From positions 558,001 through 622,000 of the forward strand of contig NZ_JACSQT010000001.1 of the NCBI RefSeq assembly GCF_014836495.1: 64,000 nucleotides of DNA. Reading direction: 5' to 3'. The notes under the pieces are model-generated. The model worked only from the letters and a program-made list of their open reading frames with translations. It did not search any database and had not been told where the DNA came from. Made by a program: the position numbers and the translations under genes. Positions 1-9,345 of this stretch are shown in pieces. This stretch comes from Cytobacillus stercorigallinarum. Its GTDB lineage: Bacteria; Bacillota; Bacilli; Bacillales; Cytobacillaceae. How positions within the stretch are numbered: the stretch's first letter is position 1; each line of letters begins with the position of its first letter.

Positions 1-1
1 A

Positions 2-1129
2 CATACCCAATCACTACATACAAATGCACTGGATGAAGCGATTGCCTTACCAACCGATTTCTCAGCAAGAATCGCACGGAATACACAGTTGTTTTTGCAA
101 GAGGAAACAGGAATAACCAATGTAATCGATCCTTGGGGCGGTTCCTATTATGTAGAAAGTCTAACAAATGAGTTGGTAGAGAAAGCTTGGTCACATATTG
201 AGGAAATTGAAGAACTTGGTGGAATGGCTAAAGCGATTGAGACAGGGTTACCAAAAATGAGGATTGAGGAAGCGGCTGCAAGAAGGCAGGCACAGATAGA
301 TTCGAATAAAGAAACAATCATTGGTGTGAATAAATACCGTCTTGAGCAGGAGGAACCGCTAGATATTCTAAATATTGATAATACCGCAGTTCGGTTAAAG
401 CAAATAGAACGTCTAGAGCATTTAAGAGCGACAAGAGATGAAGATAAGGTACAAGAAGCACTTGCAGCTATTACGAGAGCAGCTGAGACAGGTGAAGGAA
501 ATCTCTTAGCCTTAGCCGTTCAGGCTGCAAGGGTGCGGGCATCATTAGGAGAAATTTCTGATAGCATTGAATTAGTTGCCAAACGACATAAAGCGATGAT
601 CCGCTCTATTAGTGGGGTATATAGTTCCCATTTTTCTAATGAAGAGGAAATGAATGAAGTAAAGGCACTGGCTGATGAGTTTTTAGAAAATGAGGGGAGA
701 AGACCTCGTATTTTAATAGCAAAAATGGGACAAGATGGACATGACAGAGGAGCGAAAGTCATTTCTACAGCCTTTGCAGATTTGGGATTTGATGTGGACA
801 TCGGGCCATTATTTCAAACGCCAGAAGAAACAGCGATACAGGCAGTGGAAAATGATGTGCATGTGGTTGGGTTTAGTTCTCTTGCTGCCGGTCATAAAAC
901 ATTGTTACCACAATTAGTAGCTGAGTTAAAAAAGCTAGGGCGTGAAGATATTTTAGTCGTAGTAGGTGGTGTAATTCCACCTCAAGATTATGAATATTTG
1001 CTCTCCAATGGCGCATCTGCTATTTTTGGTCCAGGAACAGTCATTCCAGTGGCTGCACAAAAAGTAATAAGAGAAATCTATCATCGTCTAGGGTATGAGG
1101 AAGTGGCGAATGAACATGGACATATATAA
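2..1129 (+). CDS. mutB: Methylmalonyl-CoA mutase large subunit, 3' part (5' end outside window)
   Basis: The frame is open from base 2, so this is the C-terminal half of a longer protein. It interconverts methylmalonyl-CoA and succinyl-CoA with adenosylcobalamin. The first part is the end of the TIM-barrel catalytic domain ([24 protein letters not shown]). The second is the B12-binding Rossmann domain with the base-off signature DGHDRG, followed by SSLAAGH and GGVIPPQDY. The cobalamin-ligand histidine is present, which fits the catalytic large subunit rather than a degenerate small subunit. It overlaps the MeaB chaperone gene by 20 bases, so they are co-transcribed. An internal ATG at 89 is not a start, because conserved mutase sequence precedes it. 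Confidence 0.93.
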   Translation, partial: HTQSLHTNALDEAIALPTDFSARIARNTQLFLQEETGITNVIDPWGGSYYVESLTNELVEKAWSHIEEIEELGGMAKAIETGLPKMRIEEAAARRQAQIDSNKETIIGVNKYRLEQEEPLDILNIDNTAVRLKQIERLEHLRATRDEDKVQEALAAITRAAETGEGNLLALAVQAARVRASLGEISDSIELVAKRHKAMIRSISGVYSSHFSNEEEMNEVKALADEFLENEGRRPRILIAKMGQDGHDRGAKVISTAFADLGFDVDIGPLFQTPEETAIQAVENDVHVVGFSSLAAGHKTLLPQLVAELKKLGREDILVVVGGVIPPQDYEYLLSNGASAIFGPGTVIPVAAQKVIREIYHRLGYEEVANEHGHI

Positions 1130-2207
1130 GAAGCGTGGAGGGCCTTCTGAACAAGTTTTTACAGATTCTACGCGGGATGAATCCTCTCTAACAAGAGGAA
1201 GGTCATTTAGAAAGAAAAAAGAAACACCACCTCCAATTGATGATTTGGAAAGAGGCTTGTTAGCGGGTGAAAGAAGTGCGCTTGCCCGTGCGATTACATT
1301 AATTGAAAGTAATGCCGAGGATCATTTTCAAGCAGCTCAAGAGTTGTTACACAGAGTTTTGCCACACGCAAATCAATCTATACGTATTGGCATAACTGGG
1401 GTACCTGGTGCAGGAAAAAGTACTTTTATTGAATCTTTTGGTTCATTTCTATGTGATGAGATAGGTGCAAAAGTAGCTGTATTGGCTGTTGACCCTAGTT
1501 CAAAATTAAGTGGTGGCAGTATTCTTGGAGATAAAACAAGAATGGAGCAACTTGCTAGAAATCCGCATGCATTTATTCGTCCATCGCCCACATCAGGAAA
1601 GCTAGGTGGTGTCCATCGTAAAACAAGAGAAACGATGATTTTATGTGAAGCCGCTGGTTTTGATGTCATCATAGTTGAAACGGTCGGCGTTGGCCAAAGC
1701 GAAGTGATTGTACGCGATATGGTTGACTTCTTCATGCTCCTTGTTTTAACAGGAGCTGGTGACGAACTGCAAGGAATGAAAAAGGGCATTATGGAGTTGG
1801 CAGACACGGTTATCGTTAATAAAGCAGATGGAGAAAATAAATATGCAGCCCAAAAAACGAGAGCTGAATATGAAAAGATTCTTCATTTCCTTCAACCTGC
1901 AACGAAAGGATGGCCATCTAAGGCTTATGTATGTTCCTCTCTGTATGAAGAAGGTATAAAAGAAGTGTGGCAAGTGATTCAACAATTTATCGTAAATACA
2001 CAAGCATCAGGTGTCTTCGAACAAAGAAGGAGGGAACAAGCGAAAGAATGGCTTTATTCCATGATCACAGATCAACTTCATTATCGTTTTTTTGGTTCAC
2101 CTATCGTGAAAGAAATGTTGCCTAAGATAGAAAATGATGTGATTGCAGGTAACCGAACCGTTACATCGGTTGTCGAGGAACTTTTTAGGCGCTATACAAA
2201 AGAATAA
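1110..2207 (+). CDS. meaB: Methylmalonyl-CoA mutase-associated GTPase MeaB
   Basis: G3E-family P-loop GTPase that protects and reactivates methylmalonyl-CoA mutase and gates cofactor loading. Visible motifs are the P-loop GVPGAGKST (residues about 97-105), [13 protein letters not shown] (switch region) and the base-specificity NKADG. The protein is 365 residues, normal for the family, with a basic N-terminal tail of about 45 residues before the conserved region. I chose ATG 1110, which has GAGGA eight bases upstream. An in-frame ATG at 1095 lacks a good site. The gene lies inside the end of the mutase gene, giving translational coupling, and a terminator follows. Confidence 0.93.
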   Translation: MNMDIYKKRGGPSEQVFTDSTRDESSLTRGRSFRKKKETPPPIDDLERGLLAGERSALARAITLIESNAEDHFQAAQELLHRVLPHANQSIRIGITGVPGAGKSTFIESFGSFLCDEIGAKVAVLAVDPSSKLSGGSILGDKTRMEQLARNPHAFIRPSPTSGKLGGVHRKTRETMILCEAAGFDVIIVETVGVGQSEVIVRDMVDFFMLLVLTGAGDELQGMKKGIMELADTVIVNKADGENKYAAQKTRAEYEKILHFLQPATKGWPSKAYVCSSLYEEGIKEVWQVIQQFIVNTQASGVFEQRRREQAKEWLYSMITDQLHYRFFGSPIVKEMLPKIENDVIAGNRTVTSVVEELFRRYTKE

Positions 2208-2213
2208 AAAAAG

Positions 2214-2243
2214 CTGCCCCTTCACCGTGATAGGGGCAGTTCT
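2214..2243 (+). terminator. Terminator after meaB
   Basis: An 8-bp stem (CTGCCCCT 2214-2221, AGGGGCAG 2232-2239) with a 10-base loop lies directly after the meaB stop. The following T-run is poor (TTCTAGT), so termination may be incomplete. Confidence 0.6.
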
Positions 2244-2452
2244 AGTATATATAAGCCTGCTTTACTAGCAGGAACACCCAGGGGGAGGGTTATATAGTGT
2301 ATATTACCCCAAAGTTTTTCATTTAAAACTAAAAGATAAAAGTTTCTATACTGTAAAAAAACTCACGACCTTGGTATGATATAATTATACGTAAATGAAT
2401 AAAACGTATGAAGGACAATAGATCCTAATTATTCTTTAGGGGGAATGAAATG

Positions 2453-2890
2453 ATGAGTATGGATTTTAATTTGTTTATGAATGATGTTGTGCAACAAGCT
2501 CGTAAAGAAATCGTTCATGCAGGATATACAGAGTTAAGAACAGCAGAAGATGTGAAAGAAGCCTTAAATAAAAAAGGAACAACGCTCGTAATGGTTAACT
2601 CTGTTTGTGGGTGTGCAGGAGGAATTGCTCGTCCGGCCGCAGCACATTCTATTCATTATGATAAGCGTCCAGATCATTTAGTAACAGTATTTGCTGGTCA
2701 AGATAAAGAAGCGACTGCTGAGGCACGTTCTTATTTCACAGGTTTCCCACCATCTTCACCTTCTTTTGCTTTGTTAAAAGATGGAGAAATTATTACAATG
2801 GTTGAACGCCATGATATTGAGGGACACGATCCAATGGCAGTTGTTCAAAAGCTTCAAGCATCATTCGAAGAACATTGTGAAGAAGTATAA
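2453..2890 (+). CDS. brxB: Bacilliredoxin BrxB (YqiW/YphP family)
   Basis: Thiol-disulfide oxidoreductase of the DUF1094 family that removes bacillithiol from S-bacillithiolated proteins. The thioredoxin-like fold carries the diagnostic CGC active site at residues 52-54 (NSVCGCAGG), followed by the conserved ARPAAAHS. Length is 145 residues, as in B. subtilis YqiW. ATG 2453 was chosen because AGGGGGA lies eight bases upstream and YqiW begins similarly; ATG 2450 is also possible. In B. subtilis yqiW sits beside the arginine transporter yqiXYZ, and the same order is seen here, which supports BrxB over its paralogue BrxA. Confidence 0.93.
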   Translation: MSMDFNLFMNDVVQQARKEIVHAGYTELRTAEDVKEALNKKGTTLVMVNSVCGCAGGIARPAAAHSIHYDKRPDHLVTVFAGQDKEATAEARSYFTGFPPSSPSFALLKDGEIITMVERHDIEGHDPMAVVQKLQASFEEHCEEV

Positions 2891-2913
2891 AATAATCATT
2901 CTATCATTGAAAG

Positions 2914-2942
2914 AATAGCCGTTTCGTACGGTTATTTTTTTT
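2914..2942 (+). terminator. Terminator after brxB
   Basis: AATAGCCGT (2914-2922) pairs with ACGGTTATT (2928-2936) around a five-base loop, with one G-T pair. A run of T residues follows, as expected for an intrinsic terminator. Confidence 0.85.
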
Positions 2943-3092
2943 GCATTTCACAGGGGATTTTTCCTTTATTTTTTTAGAGAGAAATAAAAACTAGTAAATT
3001 TTCCTTTTCATATACAATTCCTTCCTTTATACTGTAAAATAGTTAGAAAAATCAAATAAATATTGCGAAAATATAATTATGCAAATATATCA

Positions 3093-3120
3093 TTGCATAT
3101 TCATACAAATGTGTTAAAAT
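3093..3120 (+). promoter_or_regulatory. Candidate SigA promoter of artPQR
   Basis: TTGCAT (3093-3098) and TAAAAT (3115-3120) are separated by 16 bases in an AT-rich leader in front of artP. The spacing is one base short of optimal, so the assignment is tentative. Confidence 0.4.
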
Positions 3121-3127
3121 ACATATA

Positions 3128-3146
3128 GATGAATAAATATTAATTG
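3128..3146 (+). promoter_or_regulatory. Candidate ARG box (AhrC/ArgR operator)
   Basis: ATGAATAAATATTAATTG at 3129-3146 resembles the Bacillus ARG-box half (CATGAATAAAAATNCAA). It lies just downstream of the presumed -10, where a repressor would block artP transcription. A second, weaker match (TGCATATTCATACAAAT) starts at 3094 inside the promoter. Arginine control of this transporter is known in B. subtilis; the site here is an inference. Confidence 0.4.
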
Positions 3147-3196
3147 ATTAGAAACGAAATTTATTTTCATACTATATAATTTTAGGAGGAAAGATT

Positions 3197-3970
3197 GTGA
3201 AAAAACAATGGATACTTTTAAGTGCGTTATTAGTATTAATTGCAGGATTTTTAGCTGCATGTGGATCAGGTGAAGAAGCGGCTAGTGATAACGATAAAAA
3301 AACATTAGTAATGGGTACGTCTGCTGATTATCCACCATTTGAATATATTGATACAGCACAAGGAGAAGAGATTATTGGGATTGATGCTGATATCGCAAAA
3401 GCAGTAACTGAAAAGCTAGGGTACAATTTAGAAATTAAAGATATGGATTTTGGTGGACTGATTCAAGCACTTAACTCTGAACAAGTTGATTTTGTTGCAT
3501 CAGCAATGTCTGCGACGGATGATAGAAAAAAGAATGTTGACTTCACTGAAATCTATTATACTTCTAAACATATGATTATCTCCAAAGAAGGTAGCGGTAT
3601 TGAATCAGCTGAAGATTTAGAAGGAAAAACTGTCGGTGTACAATTAGGTTCTATTCAAGAGACAAAAGCAAATGATTTAGCTAAAGAAATAGATATGAAG
3701 GTTGAAAGTCGAAATCGTATTCCTGAAATCATTCAAGAGATTAAAGCAGGTCGCTTTGAAGCAGCTATTATTGAAGATACAGTTGCACAAGGGTTCCTTG
3801 AAAAAGAGAAAGATTTAGCTGGTGTCACGATTGAGGATGCTGACGGTGGTTATGCAATTGCTTTACCAAAAGGTAGTGAGTTAACAGAAGAATTTAATAA
3901 AGCCTTACAAGAAATGATTGATAACGGGGAAATTGAGGACATTATCACAAAGTGGTTCTCTGAACAATAA
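3197..3970 (+). CDS. artP: Arginine ABC transporter substrate-binding lipoprotein ArtP
   Basis: Extracellular solute-binding protein, family 3, for a polar amino acid importer; the B. subtilis orthologue YqiX binds arginine. The N-terminus is a lipoprotein signal peptide with lipobox LAAC (Cys22), so the mature protein is membrane anchored. The typical SBP_bac_3 start GTSADYPPFEY and the conserved DIAKAV follow. Length of 257 residues is normal. GTG 3197 is preceded by AGGAGGAAAGATT. It heads a three-gene transporter operon and is separated from the permease by a hairpin that probably lets the binding protein be made in excess. Confidence 0.93.
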   Translation: MKKQWILLSALLVLIAGFLAACGSGEEAASDNDKKTLVMGTSADYPPFEYIDTAQGEEIIGIDADIAKAVTEKLGYNLEIKDMDFGGLIQALNSEQVDFVASAMSATDDRKKNVDFTEIYYTSKHMIISKEGSGIESAEDLEGKTVGVQLGSIQETKANDLAKEIDMKVESRNRIPEIIQEIKAGRFEAAIIEDTVAQGFLEKEKDLAGVTIEDADGGYAIALPKGSELTEEFNKALQEMIDNGEIEDIITKWFSEQ

Positions 3971-3980
3971 ACCTAAATCA

Positions 3981-4014
3981 ACGTTCAGAGGGGAAACACC
4001 TTCTGGGCGTTTTT
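3981..4014 (+). terminator. Attenuating hairpin between artP and artQ
   Basis: ACGTTCAGAGG pairs imperfectly with CCTTCTGGGCGT, followed by TTTT. Hairpins at this position in binding-protein operons lower expression of the distal genes or protect the upstream message. Confidence 0.55.
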
Positions 4015-4076
4015 CCCTTCAATGGGTGAAGCAAATGAATTCAAAATATTAATGACTGAGAGGAATGGCAATATAT

Positions 4077-4736
4077 ATGAATTTAGATTTTACCTCTGTC
4101 CTCCCTTCTCTACCTTTCATTTTACAAGGGCTCGGTGTCACATTACAGATTGTTTGTTTAGCGGGTATTTTAGGGTTTTTATTAGGAATTATCCTTTCTT
4201 TATGTAAGATTAGTAAAATTAAGCTATTAAACTGGCTAGCCAATGCTTATACTTCCGTTTTTAGAGGTACGCCATTAATTCTACAATTGATGATTATTTA
4301 TTTTGGCTCACCACAAGTACTTGGGTTCCAAATAGAGGGTGTAACGGCTGCCATTATCGGATTTGCATTGAACTCGGCCGCTTATATTTCTGAGATTATT
4401 CGTGCGGGCATACAAGCAATTGATAAAGGACAGCAAGAAGCAGCAATGGCTTTAGGCGTTCCGTATCGTCCGACAATGGTAAATATTATTCTTCCCCAAG
4501 CAATGAAGAACATTTTACCAGCGCTAATGAATGAATTCATTACATTAACGAAAGAGTCCGCCCTCGTAACGACAATTGGGGTAATGGATGTGATGCGACG
4601 GGCGTACCAAGTAGGAGCGAACCAGTATCAATTTATGGAACCACTTCTTCTTGCCGGAATCATTTACTATATTCTAGTAACGATCCTTACATTCTTAGGT
4701 AAATTAGTTGAAGGGCGGTTGAGATCCAATGATTAA
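4077..4736 (+). CDS. artQ: Arginine ABC transporter permease ArtQ
   Basis: Membrane subunit of the amino acid importer, HisM/GlnP type (TIGR01726). Several hydrophobic segments are visible, with the EAA-type coupling motif around [14 protein letters not shown] that docks onto the ATPase. ATG 4077 gives a protein starting MNLDF, like B. subtilis YqiY, and 219 residues. An in-frame ATG at 4065 lies only one base after GAGAGG and is less likely. It overlaps artR by eight bases, indicating translational coupling. Confidence 0.9.
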   Translation: MNLDFTSVLPSLPFILQGLGVTLQIVCLAGILGFLLGIILSLCKISKIKLLNWLANAYTSVFRGTPLILQLMIIYFGSPQVLGFQIEGVTAAIIGFALNSAAYISEIIRAGIQAIDKGQQEAAMALGVPYRPTMVNIILPQAMKNILPALMNEFITLTKESALVTTIGVMDVMRRAYQVGANQYQFMEPLLLAGIIYYILVTILTFLGKLVEGRLRSND

Positions 4737-5451
4737 AGTGGAAAAATTGCATAAATCCTTTGGGAAGAATGAAGTGCTTAAAGGTATTTCAACGCAGATT
4801 AATAATGGTGAAGTTGTTGCTATTATTGGTCCATCTGGATCTGGTAAATCAACTTTTTTACGTTGTATTAATAAATTGGAAGAGCCGACAGACGGGAAGA
4901 TATGGATTAAAGGTGCGGATATTACTGATCGGCAAACAGATATATTAAAAGTTCGACAGAATGTAGGGATGGTGTTTCAACATTTCCACTTATTTCCGCA
5001 TATGACTGTATTGGAGAATTTAACCTATGCGCCGTTAAAGGTGAAGAAAACAACAAAATCAGAAGCGGAAAATACCGCTATGGATTTACTAGAAAAAGTC
5101 GGATTAGCTGTAAAAGCACAGGAGTATCCTAGCAAATTATCAGGTGGTCAAAAGCAGCGGGTAGCGATTGCCCGCGCGCTTGCGATGAATCCAGAAATTA
5201 TGCTGTTTGATGAGCCAACCTCAGCACTGGATCCTGAAATGGTAAAAGAAGTGTTAGATGTAATGAAAACGCTCGCTCATTCAGGTATGACAATGGCTAT
5301 TGTTACACATGAAATGGGGTTTGCGCGTGAGGTGGCGGATCGAGTGTTATTTCTAGACGGTGGCGTGCTTGTAGAAGATGCCCCGCCTAACGAATTTTTT
5401 TCCCATCCTAAGTCTTCGCGTGCACAAGATTTCTTACAAAAAGTGCTATAA
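4729..5451 (+). CDS. artR: Arginine ABC transporter ATP-binding protein ArtR
   Basis: ATPase subunit driving the ArtPQR importer. Walker [10 protein letters not shown] is at residues 34-42. The ABC signature [14 protein letters not shown], Walker [13 protein letters not shown] and the H-loop THEMGFA are all intact. Length is 240 residues, standard for the polar amino acid class (GlnQ-like). It is the last gene of the operon and is followed by a very strong terminator. Confidence 0.94.
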   Translation: MIKVEKLHKSFGKNEVLKGISTQINNGEVVAIIGPSGSGKSTFLRCINKLEEPTDGKIWIKGADITDRQTDILKVRQNVGMVFQHFHLFPHMTVLENLTYAPLKVKKTTKSEAENTAMDLLEKVGLAVKAQEYPSKLSGGQKQRVAIARALAMNPEIMLFDEPTSALDPEMVKEVLDVMKTLAHSGMTMAIVTHEMGFAREVADRVLFLDGGVLVEDAPPNEFFSHPKSSRAQDFLQKVL

Positions 5452-5471
5452 AATGGAAAAGAACTGTCTAG

Positions 5472-5507
5472 GGCTGTCGAGATTATTTAATCTCGACAGC
5501 CTATTTT
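5472..5507 (+). terminator. Strong terminator after artR
   Basis: A perfect 14-bp inverted repeat (5472-5485 and 5488-5501), core GGCTGTCGAGATTA, is followed by CTATTTT. It ends the artPQR transcript. Confidence 0.9.
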
Positions 5508-5632
5508 CATTTAACTTCAACTACTTCTAGTAAATTTAGTGCAATACAAGCACTTTCAACGCAACCAAGTTGAACGATTGGAATATGATTTTTCAATTCG
5601 AAGTTTGCCTTATTAAAACCTATAGCTTCTTC
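5507..5632 (-). pseudogene. Unidentified gene remnant (C-terminal fragment)
   Basis: The minus strand is open for 41 codons between two stops without any start codon. It reads like the end of a real protein: FNKANFELKNHIPIVQLG, then CVESACIALNLLEVVEVK and stop. The biased, protein-like composition suggests the C-terminus of a lost gene. I do not recognise the family. The rest of this 400-base gap (5633-5851) shows no gene. Confidence 0.35.
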
Positions 5633-5851
5633 TTAAACATGATAATTTATTGATTGATACGTAAAAAATCCATTCGTGCTATATAGGAATCATTGAAAAG
5701 TTCTAAGCAATGGTTTGCTGATAGCGCAGTTTAAGAAGCGTTCCTCAGCATTTATGCAAATCAAACTTTGAAGTAATAATATATACAGACACCTAATCAT
5801 TTTTGATAAATATACTACAGTGTTATAAATAAAATATTAGGAGTAATGTCT

Positions 5852-6712
5852 ATGTTTTATCATATAAAGGAATTACAATACCATGCAAAACCAGAAAGAC
5901 CTGATCCAATCTTCGCTCGACAACTGCAAGAAGTAATTGGAGGGCAGTTTGGAGAAATATCTGTTGCACTACAATATCTCTTTCAAGGTTGGAACGTTCG
6001 AGGCAATGGGAAATATAAAGATTTATTAATGGATACTGGGGCTGAGGAGTTAGCACATATAGAGATGTTAGCCACAATGGTTGCTCGCTTATTAGATGGA
6101 GCACCAGTAGGAGACTTAGAAACAGCTGCTAAAGATCCTATTATTGGGGCTATTCTAGGGGGAATGAATCCTCAGCATGCCATTGTCTCGGGATTAGGTG
6201 CAATGCCAGCTGATAGTAACGGAAAAAAATGGACAGCAGATTATATTATTGCTAGTGGTAATTTACTTGCTGATTTTAGAGCGAATTTAAATGCGGAATC
6301 ACAAGGAAGGTTACAAGTTGCGCGTTTATATGCTGCGACAAATGATAAAGGTGTGAAAGATATGCTCTCTTGGCTTCTTGCACGGGATACTATGCATCAA
6401 AATCAATGGCTTGCAGCTATTAAAGAATTGGAAGAAAAAGAAAATGTCGTTGTACCAAGTACCTTTCCGAGAGAACTTGAAAAACAAGAAGTCTCTTATA
6501 CTTTATTTAATTTTTCAGAAGGGAATGAAAGTGCAGAAGGAAGATGGGCACATGGACCGAGTATGGATAAGCTAGGTACATTCAACTATGTGGAAAACCC
6601 TGTCCCTCTTGCAAAAAAACCGAAATTAAAACCTGCACCAGATTATATATTTAATACTCCACCATCAGTAATAAGGGGGAGAGATGATCAAATACCACCT
6701 AGTTTATATTAA
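5852..6712 (+). CDS. Manganese catalase family protein
   Basis: Non-haem dimanganese catalase, cytosolic, converting hydrogen peroxide to water and oxygen (CotJC/YdbD type). The ferritin-like bundle retains all metal ligands: Glu35 (FGE), Glu66 and His69 (EELAHIE), Glu149 (NAESQGR) and His182 (TMHQNQW). The C-terminal tail is proline rich, as in this family. Length is 286 residues. ATG 5852 has AGGAG eight bases upstream; ATG 5846 is too close to it. It is transcribed alone between artR and yqjA, a position where B. subtilis has no such gene, so it is probably an insertion relative to that genome. Confidence 0.9.
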   Translation: MFYHIKELQYHAKPERPDPIFARQLQEVIGGQFGEISVALQYLFQGWNVRGNGKYKDLLMDTGAEELAHIEMLATMVARLLDGAPVGDLETAAKDPIIGAILGGMNPQHAIVSGLGAMPADSNGKKWTADYIIASGNLLADFRANLNAESQGRLQVARLYAATNDKGVKDMLSWLLARDTMHQNQWLAAIKELEEKENVVVPSTFPRELEKQEVSYTLFNFSEGNESAEGRWAHGPSMDKLGTFNYVENPVPLAKKPKLKPAPDYIFNTPPSVIRGRDDQIPPSLY

Positions 6713-7051
6713 GCTCTTTGTTCTTAGAGGTTTTAAACAAGAAGTCTCTTTGAGAAAGATTCCCAAGTAATAGTAAAGCGTCTTTATTGTCATATTTTTG
6801 CCGATAAAGGCCTTTTTCCTTTTTATTTCTTATTTTTTTATTATTAGAATGTGATTATTGTATAATAATAAGACATATCATGTTAGATGGTGCGATATTC
6901 TTTCGTATTTTTGGTTAGTGTGTTATAATCAATTGTTTTGCGGGGCTTTGGAGATTAGAGAAGAAATAAAAGCAAAAAATCACTAAAGTAGATAAGCAAG
7001 AACGCTACGTACTTGATGCTCTAGCATGATGAACATACGAGGAGTAATAAG
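6713..7051. other. Intergenic region upstream of yqjA
   Basis: No gene of convincing quality is present. There is a weak GCC/GGC hairpin followed by T residues near 6799-6820, possibly ending the catalase transcript. Two TATAAT-like -10 boxes (about 6861 and 6924) could start the yqjA transcript. Confidence 0.4.
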
Positions 7052-8047
7052 ATGAAATTCAGAATAGGCTATAGGACAGTGAAAACGGCAGTCGGAGCAA
7101 CACTTGCTATTATGATTGCACAAATGCTTGGTTTGGAAAACTATGTCTCTGCCGGTATTTTAACGATTTTATGTGTGAAGGTGACAAAAAAAGATTCCTT
7201 GCGTGCTTCATGGGATCGGGTATTCGCGTGTTTCATTGCCATATTTGTTGCGTCTCTACTCTTTGAAATACTCGCCTATCATCCATTAGTCATTGGAATC
7301 GTCTTACTTGTGTTTATTCCATTAGCGGTGATGTTCAAAGCTAGCGATGGAATTGTAACAAGTTCCGTTATTATTCTACATATTTATTCAGCTGAACAAG
7401 TGACACTGGGACTGATTTTAAATGAGATAGGTATTATTATTATTGGGGTCGGAATCGCGTTATTAGCCAATTTATACATGCCTAGCCTTGACGTAAAATT
7501 AAAGGAATACCAGGTGGAAATTGAGCAAAATTTCAAACTGATTTTTGATGAAATTGTCATTTATTTACGAACAAATGAAAGTACTTGGGATGGTAAGGAA
7601 ATCACCGAGACGTATCAATTAATTGAAGAAGCAAAAGCGTTAGCATTCAGAGAAGTGGAGAACCATGTATTAAGAAACGAGAGTCTCTATTATAGTTATT
7701 TCAAAATGAGAGAGAAACAATTTGAGATCATTGAGCATGTGTTGCCAGTAGTGACGGCAATTGACGAAAATGTTGAGCAGGCAGAGATGATAGCTGATTT
7801 TATTGAGGATTTATCCGAACACATCCATCCAGGAAATACGGCCAGTCTCTTTATCGATAAGTTACACCAAATGCGGGCCCAATTCGCTGAAATGTCATTG
7901 CCACAGACAAGAGAAGAATTTGAAGCGCGTGCAGATTTGCTTTATTTTATCAAAGAAATGGAAGAATACCTCTTCATTAAAAGTCAATTTGCGGGATTAA
8001 AAGGAAGTAAGAGCTTGTATCAAAATACGGTCACGGGAGAACAATAA
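7052..8047 (+). CDS. yqjA: YqjA: aromatic acid exporter family protein (DUF939)
   Basis: The N-terminal half holds about four to five hydrophobic segments (TAVGATLAIMIAQMLG, ILTILCVKVTKKDSLRAS, a long hydrophobic hairpin near residues 65-95). The C-terminal half is a soluble, charged, probably coiled-coil domain. This is the architecture of DUF939/ArAE_1 proteins such as B. subtilis YqjA. Substrate is unknown; the aromatic-acid label comes from the wider ArAE superfamily. ATG 7052 is preceded by CGAGGAGTAATAAG. It is 12 bases upstream of the yqjB-like gene, as in B. subtilis, and probably co-transcribed. Confidence 0.85.
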   Translation: MKFRIGYRTVKTAVGATLAIMIAQMLGLENYVSAGILTILCVKVTKKDSLRASWDRVFACFIAIFVASLLFEILAYHPLVIGIVLLVFIPLAVMFKASDGIVTSSVIILHIYSAEQVTLGLILNEIGIIIIGVGIALLANLYMPSLDVKLKEYQVEIEQNFKLIFDEIVIYLRTNESTWDGKEITETYQLIEEAKALAFREVENHVLRNESLYYSYFKMREKQFEIIEHVLPVVTAIDENVEQAEMIADFIEDLSEHIHPGNTASLFIDKLHQMRAQFAEMSLPQTREEFEARADLLYFIKEMEEYLFIKSQFAGLKGSKSLYQNTVTGEQ

Positions 8048-8068
8048 GAGAAAAAGGATGTGATTCTA

Positions 8069-8578
8069 TTGCTAAAAGTAATGAGTCATCTTTTTCTAAT
8101 ATTAATGTTTTCTCCCCTTTGGCCCATTGGACCAAACCCATTACCGGGGGATCCTTTTGTGATTGTAAATAAGCGCACAAATGAGCTAACTTTCATCGAT
8201 AATAGAGAGATTCAACAGGTTGTTCATGTTGCTACTGGAAAGACGGATAGCTTAACGCCAGAGGGCATGTTTACAGTTGTAGTAAAAGCGGAAAATCCTT
8301 ATTATCGAAAAAAAGATATTCCAGGCGGGAAGAAAAATAACCCGTTAGGTACACGCTGGATTGGCTTTGATGCGAAAGAGACAGATGGTAGGATTTATGG
8401 CATTCATGGCACTAATGACCCGGAGTCGATTGGTCACTATGTTTCTAATGGCTGTATTCGCCTAAAGAATGATCATGTTGAGGCTTTATTTGATAGAATT
8501 CCTATTGGAACGAAAATTTTAATTGTTTCAACTGATAAATCAACTGAGCAATTAGCAAAAAAATATGACGTGTTATAA
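8069..8578 (+). CDS. yqjB: L,D-transpeptidase YqjB (YkuD domain)
   Basis: Cell-wall enzyme forming 3-3 peptidoglycan cross-links or attaching proteins. An N-terminal hydrophobic segment of about 20 residues acts as signal or anchor. The YkuD domain contains the full catalytic motif HGTNDPESIGHYVSNGCIRL, with catalytic Cys in SNGCIR and the conserved His. No LysM domain is present. I prefer TTG 8069, which has AAAGGA about ten bases upstream; GTG 8060 overlaps that site. It ends in a strong terminator. Confidence 0.87.
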   Translation: MLKVMSHLFLILMFSPLWPIGPNPLPGDPFVIVNKRTNELTFIDNREIQQVVHVATGKTDSLTPEGMFTVVVKAENPYYRKKDIPGGKKNNPLGTRWIGFDAKETDGRIYGIHGTNDPESIGHYVSNGCIRLKNDHVEALFDRIPIGTKILIVSTDKSTEQLAKKYDVL

Positions 8579-8628
8579 AAGGACGGCTCAACATTCGGAA
8601 TTTCCGAGTGCTGAGCCGTCCTTTTTTT
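8577..8628. terminator. Strong, nearly symmetrical terminator after yqjB
   Basis: AAAAGGACGGCTCA pairs with TGAGCCGTCCTTTT, with an inner ATTCGG/CCGAGT stem, followed by seven T residues. The A-run on the other side means it could also stop leftward transcription from the prli42 side. Confidence 0.9.
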
Positions 8629-8666
8629 GTTAAGTTACAACTGTTTCATGCTTTTCTTAATTTATA

Positions 8667-8759
8667 TTAGAAGAACATCGTTAGCCCCATTAAAAGTGTC
8701 GATGCGAGCATAACGAAAATCATTAAATAGACTATGATTTTCATTGTTTTTTTCGGCAA
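8667..8759 (-). CDS. prli42: Stressosome-associated mini-protein Prli42
   Basis: A 30-residue ORF on the minus strand: initiator plus PKKTMKIIVYLMIF, then VMLASTLLMGLTMFF and stop. It has a basic N-terminus followed by one membrane-spanning helix. This is the pattern of Prli42, first described in Listeria, where it anchors the stressosome (RsbR complex) to the membrane. Start is TTG with a good upstream GAGGGTG. It lies between yqjB and yqjC. Family identity is from recognition of the sequence pattern; function in this organism is inferred. Confidence 0.78.
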   Translation of the reverse strand: MPKKTMKIIVYLMIFVMLASTLLMGLTMFF

Positions 8760-8931
8760 TTTCTTTCACCCTCTCTTTGAGTGGTATTCTTCTTTATTTT
8801 ACTAGGATTTTCTCATTTGAACAACAGAGAGTTATTTTTCTTGTATATTCGACATATTCGTGGAAAATTATTATAATTATATATAGTTAGAAAATAATGA
8901 TATTTACAAACATAACATAGGGGGGATTTCG

Positions 8932-9345
8932 TTGGTCAAAAAAATTGATCATATTGGTATCGCTGTTCGATCATTAGCGCAATCATTACCTTTTTATACG
9001 GAAACATTGCAATTACCTTTGTTAGGAATAGAAGAAGTGAAGAGTGAAGGCATTAAAGTAGCTTTTATACAAATTGGGGAGTCGAAACTTGAGTTATTAG
9101 AGCCACAAACAGATGAAAGCGCTGTAGCGAAGTTTATTGCCAAAAGAGGAGAAGGTCTTCATCATGTGGCATTAGGCGTCCATTCTATTCAAGAGAGAAT
9201 CGAAGAAATGAAAGCAAAAGGCATTCAAATGATTCAAGATAAACCAAAAATGGGTGCAGGAGGAGCGAGTGTAGCCTTCATGCATCCTAAATCAACTGGC
9301 AGTGTTTTATATGAATTATGTGAAAAGAAGGGAATGACAAGCTAA
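8932..9345 (+). CDS. yqjC: Methylmalonyl-CoA epimerase (YqjC)
   Basis: Vicinal-oxygen-chelate (glyoxalase) fold enzyme that converts (S)- to (R)-methylmalonyl-CoA. Family motifs are the N-terminal DHIGIAVRSL, the metal-site Glu in LELLEP, GLHHVALGV and the C-terminal Glu in VLYELCE. Length is 137 residues, standard. TTG 8932 is preceded by AGGGGGGATTTCG. Its stop overlaps the start of the carboxyltransferase gene by one base (TAATG), so the two are translationally coupled. With the mutase 8 kb upstream it completes a propionyl-CoA/methylmalonyl-CoA/succinyl-CoA route. Confidence 0.92.
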   Translation: MVKKIDHIGIAVRSLAQSLPFYTETLQLPLLGIEEVKSEGIKVAFIQIGESKLELLEPQTDESAVAKFIAKRGEGLHHVALGVHSIQERIEEMKAKGIQMIQDKPKMGAGGASVAFMHPKSTGSVLYELCEKKGMTS

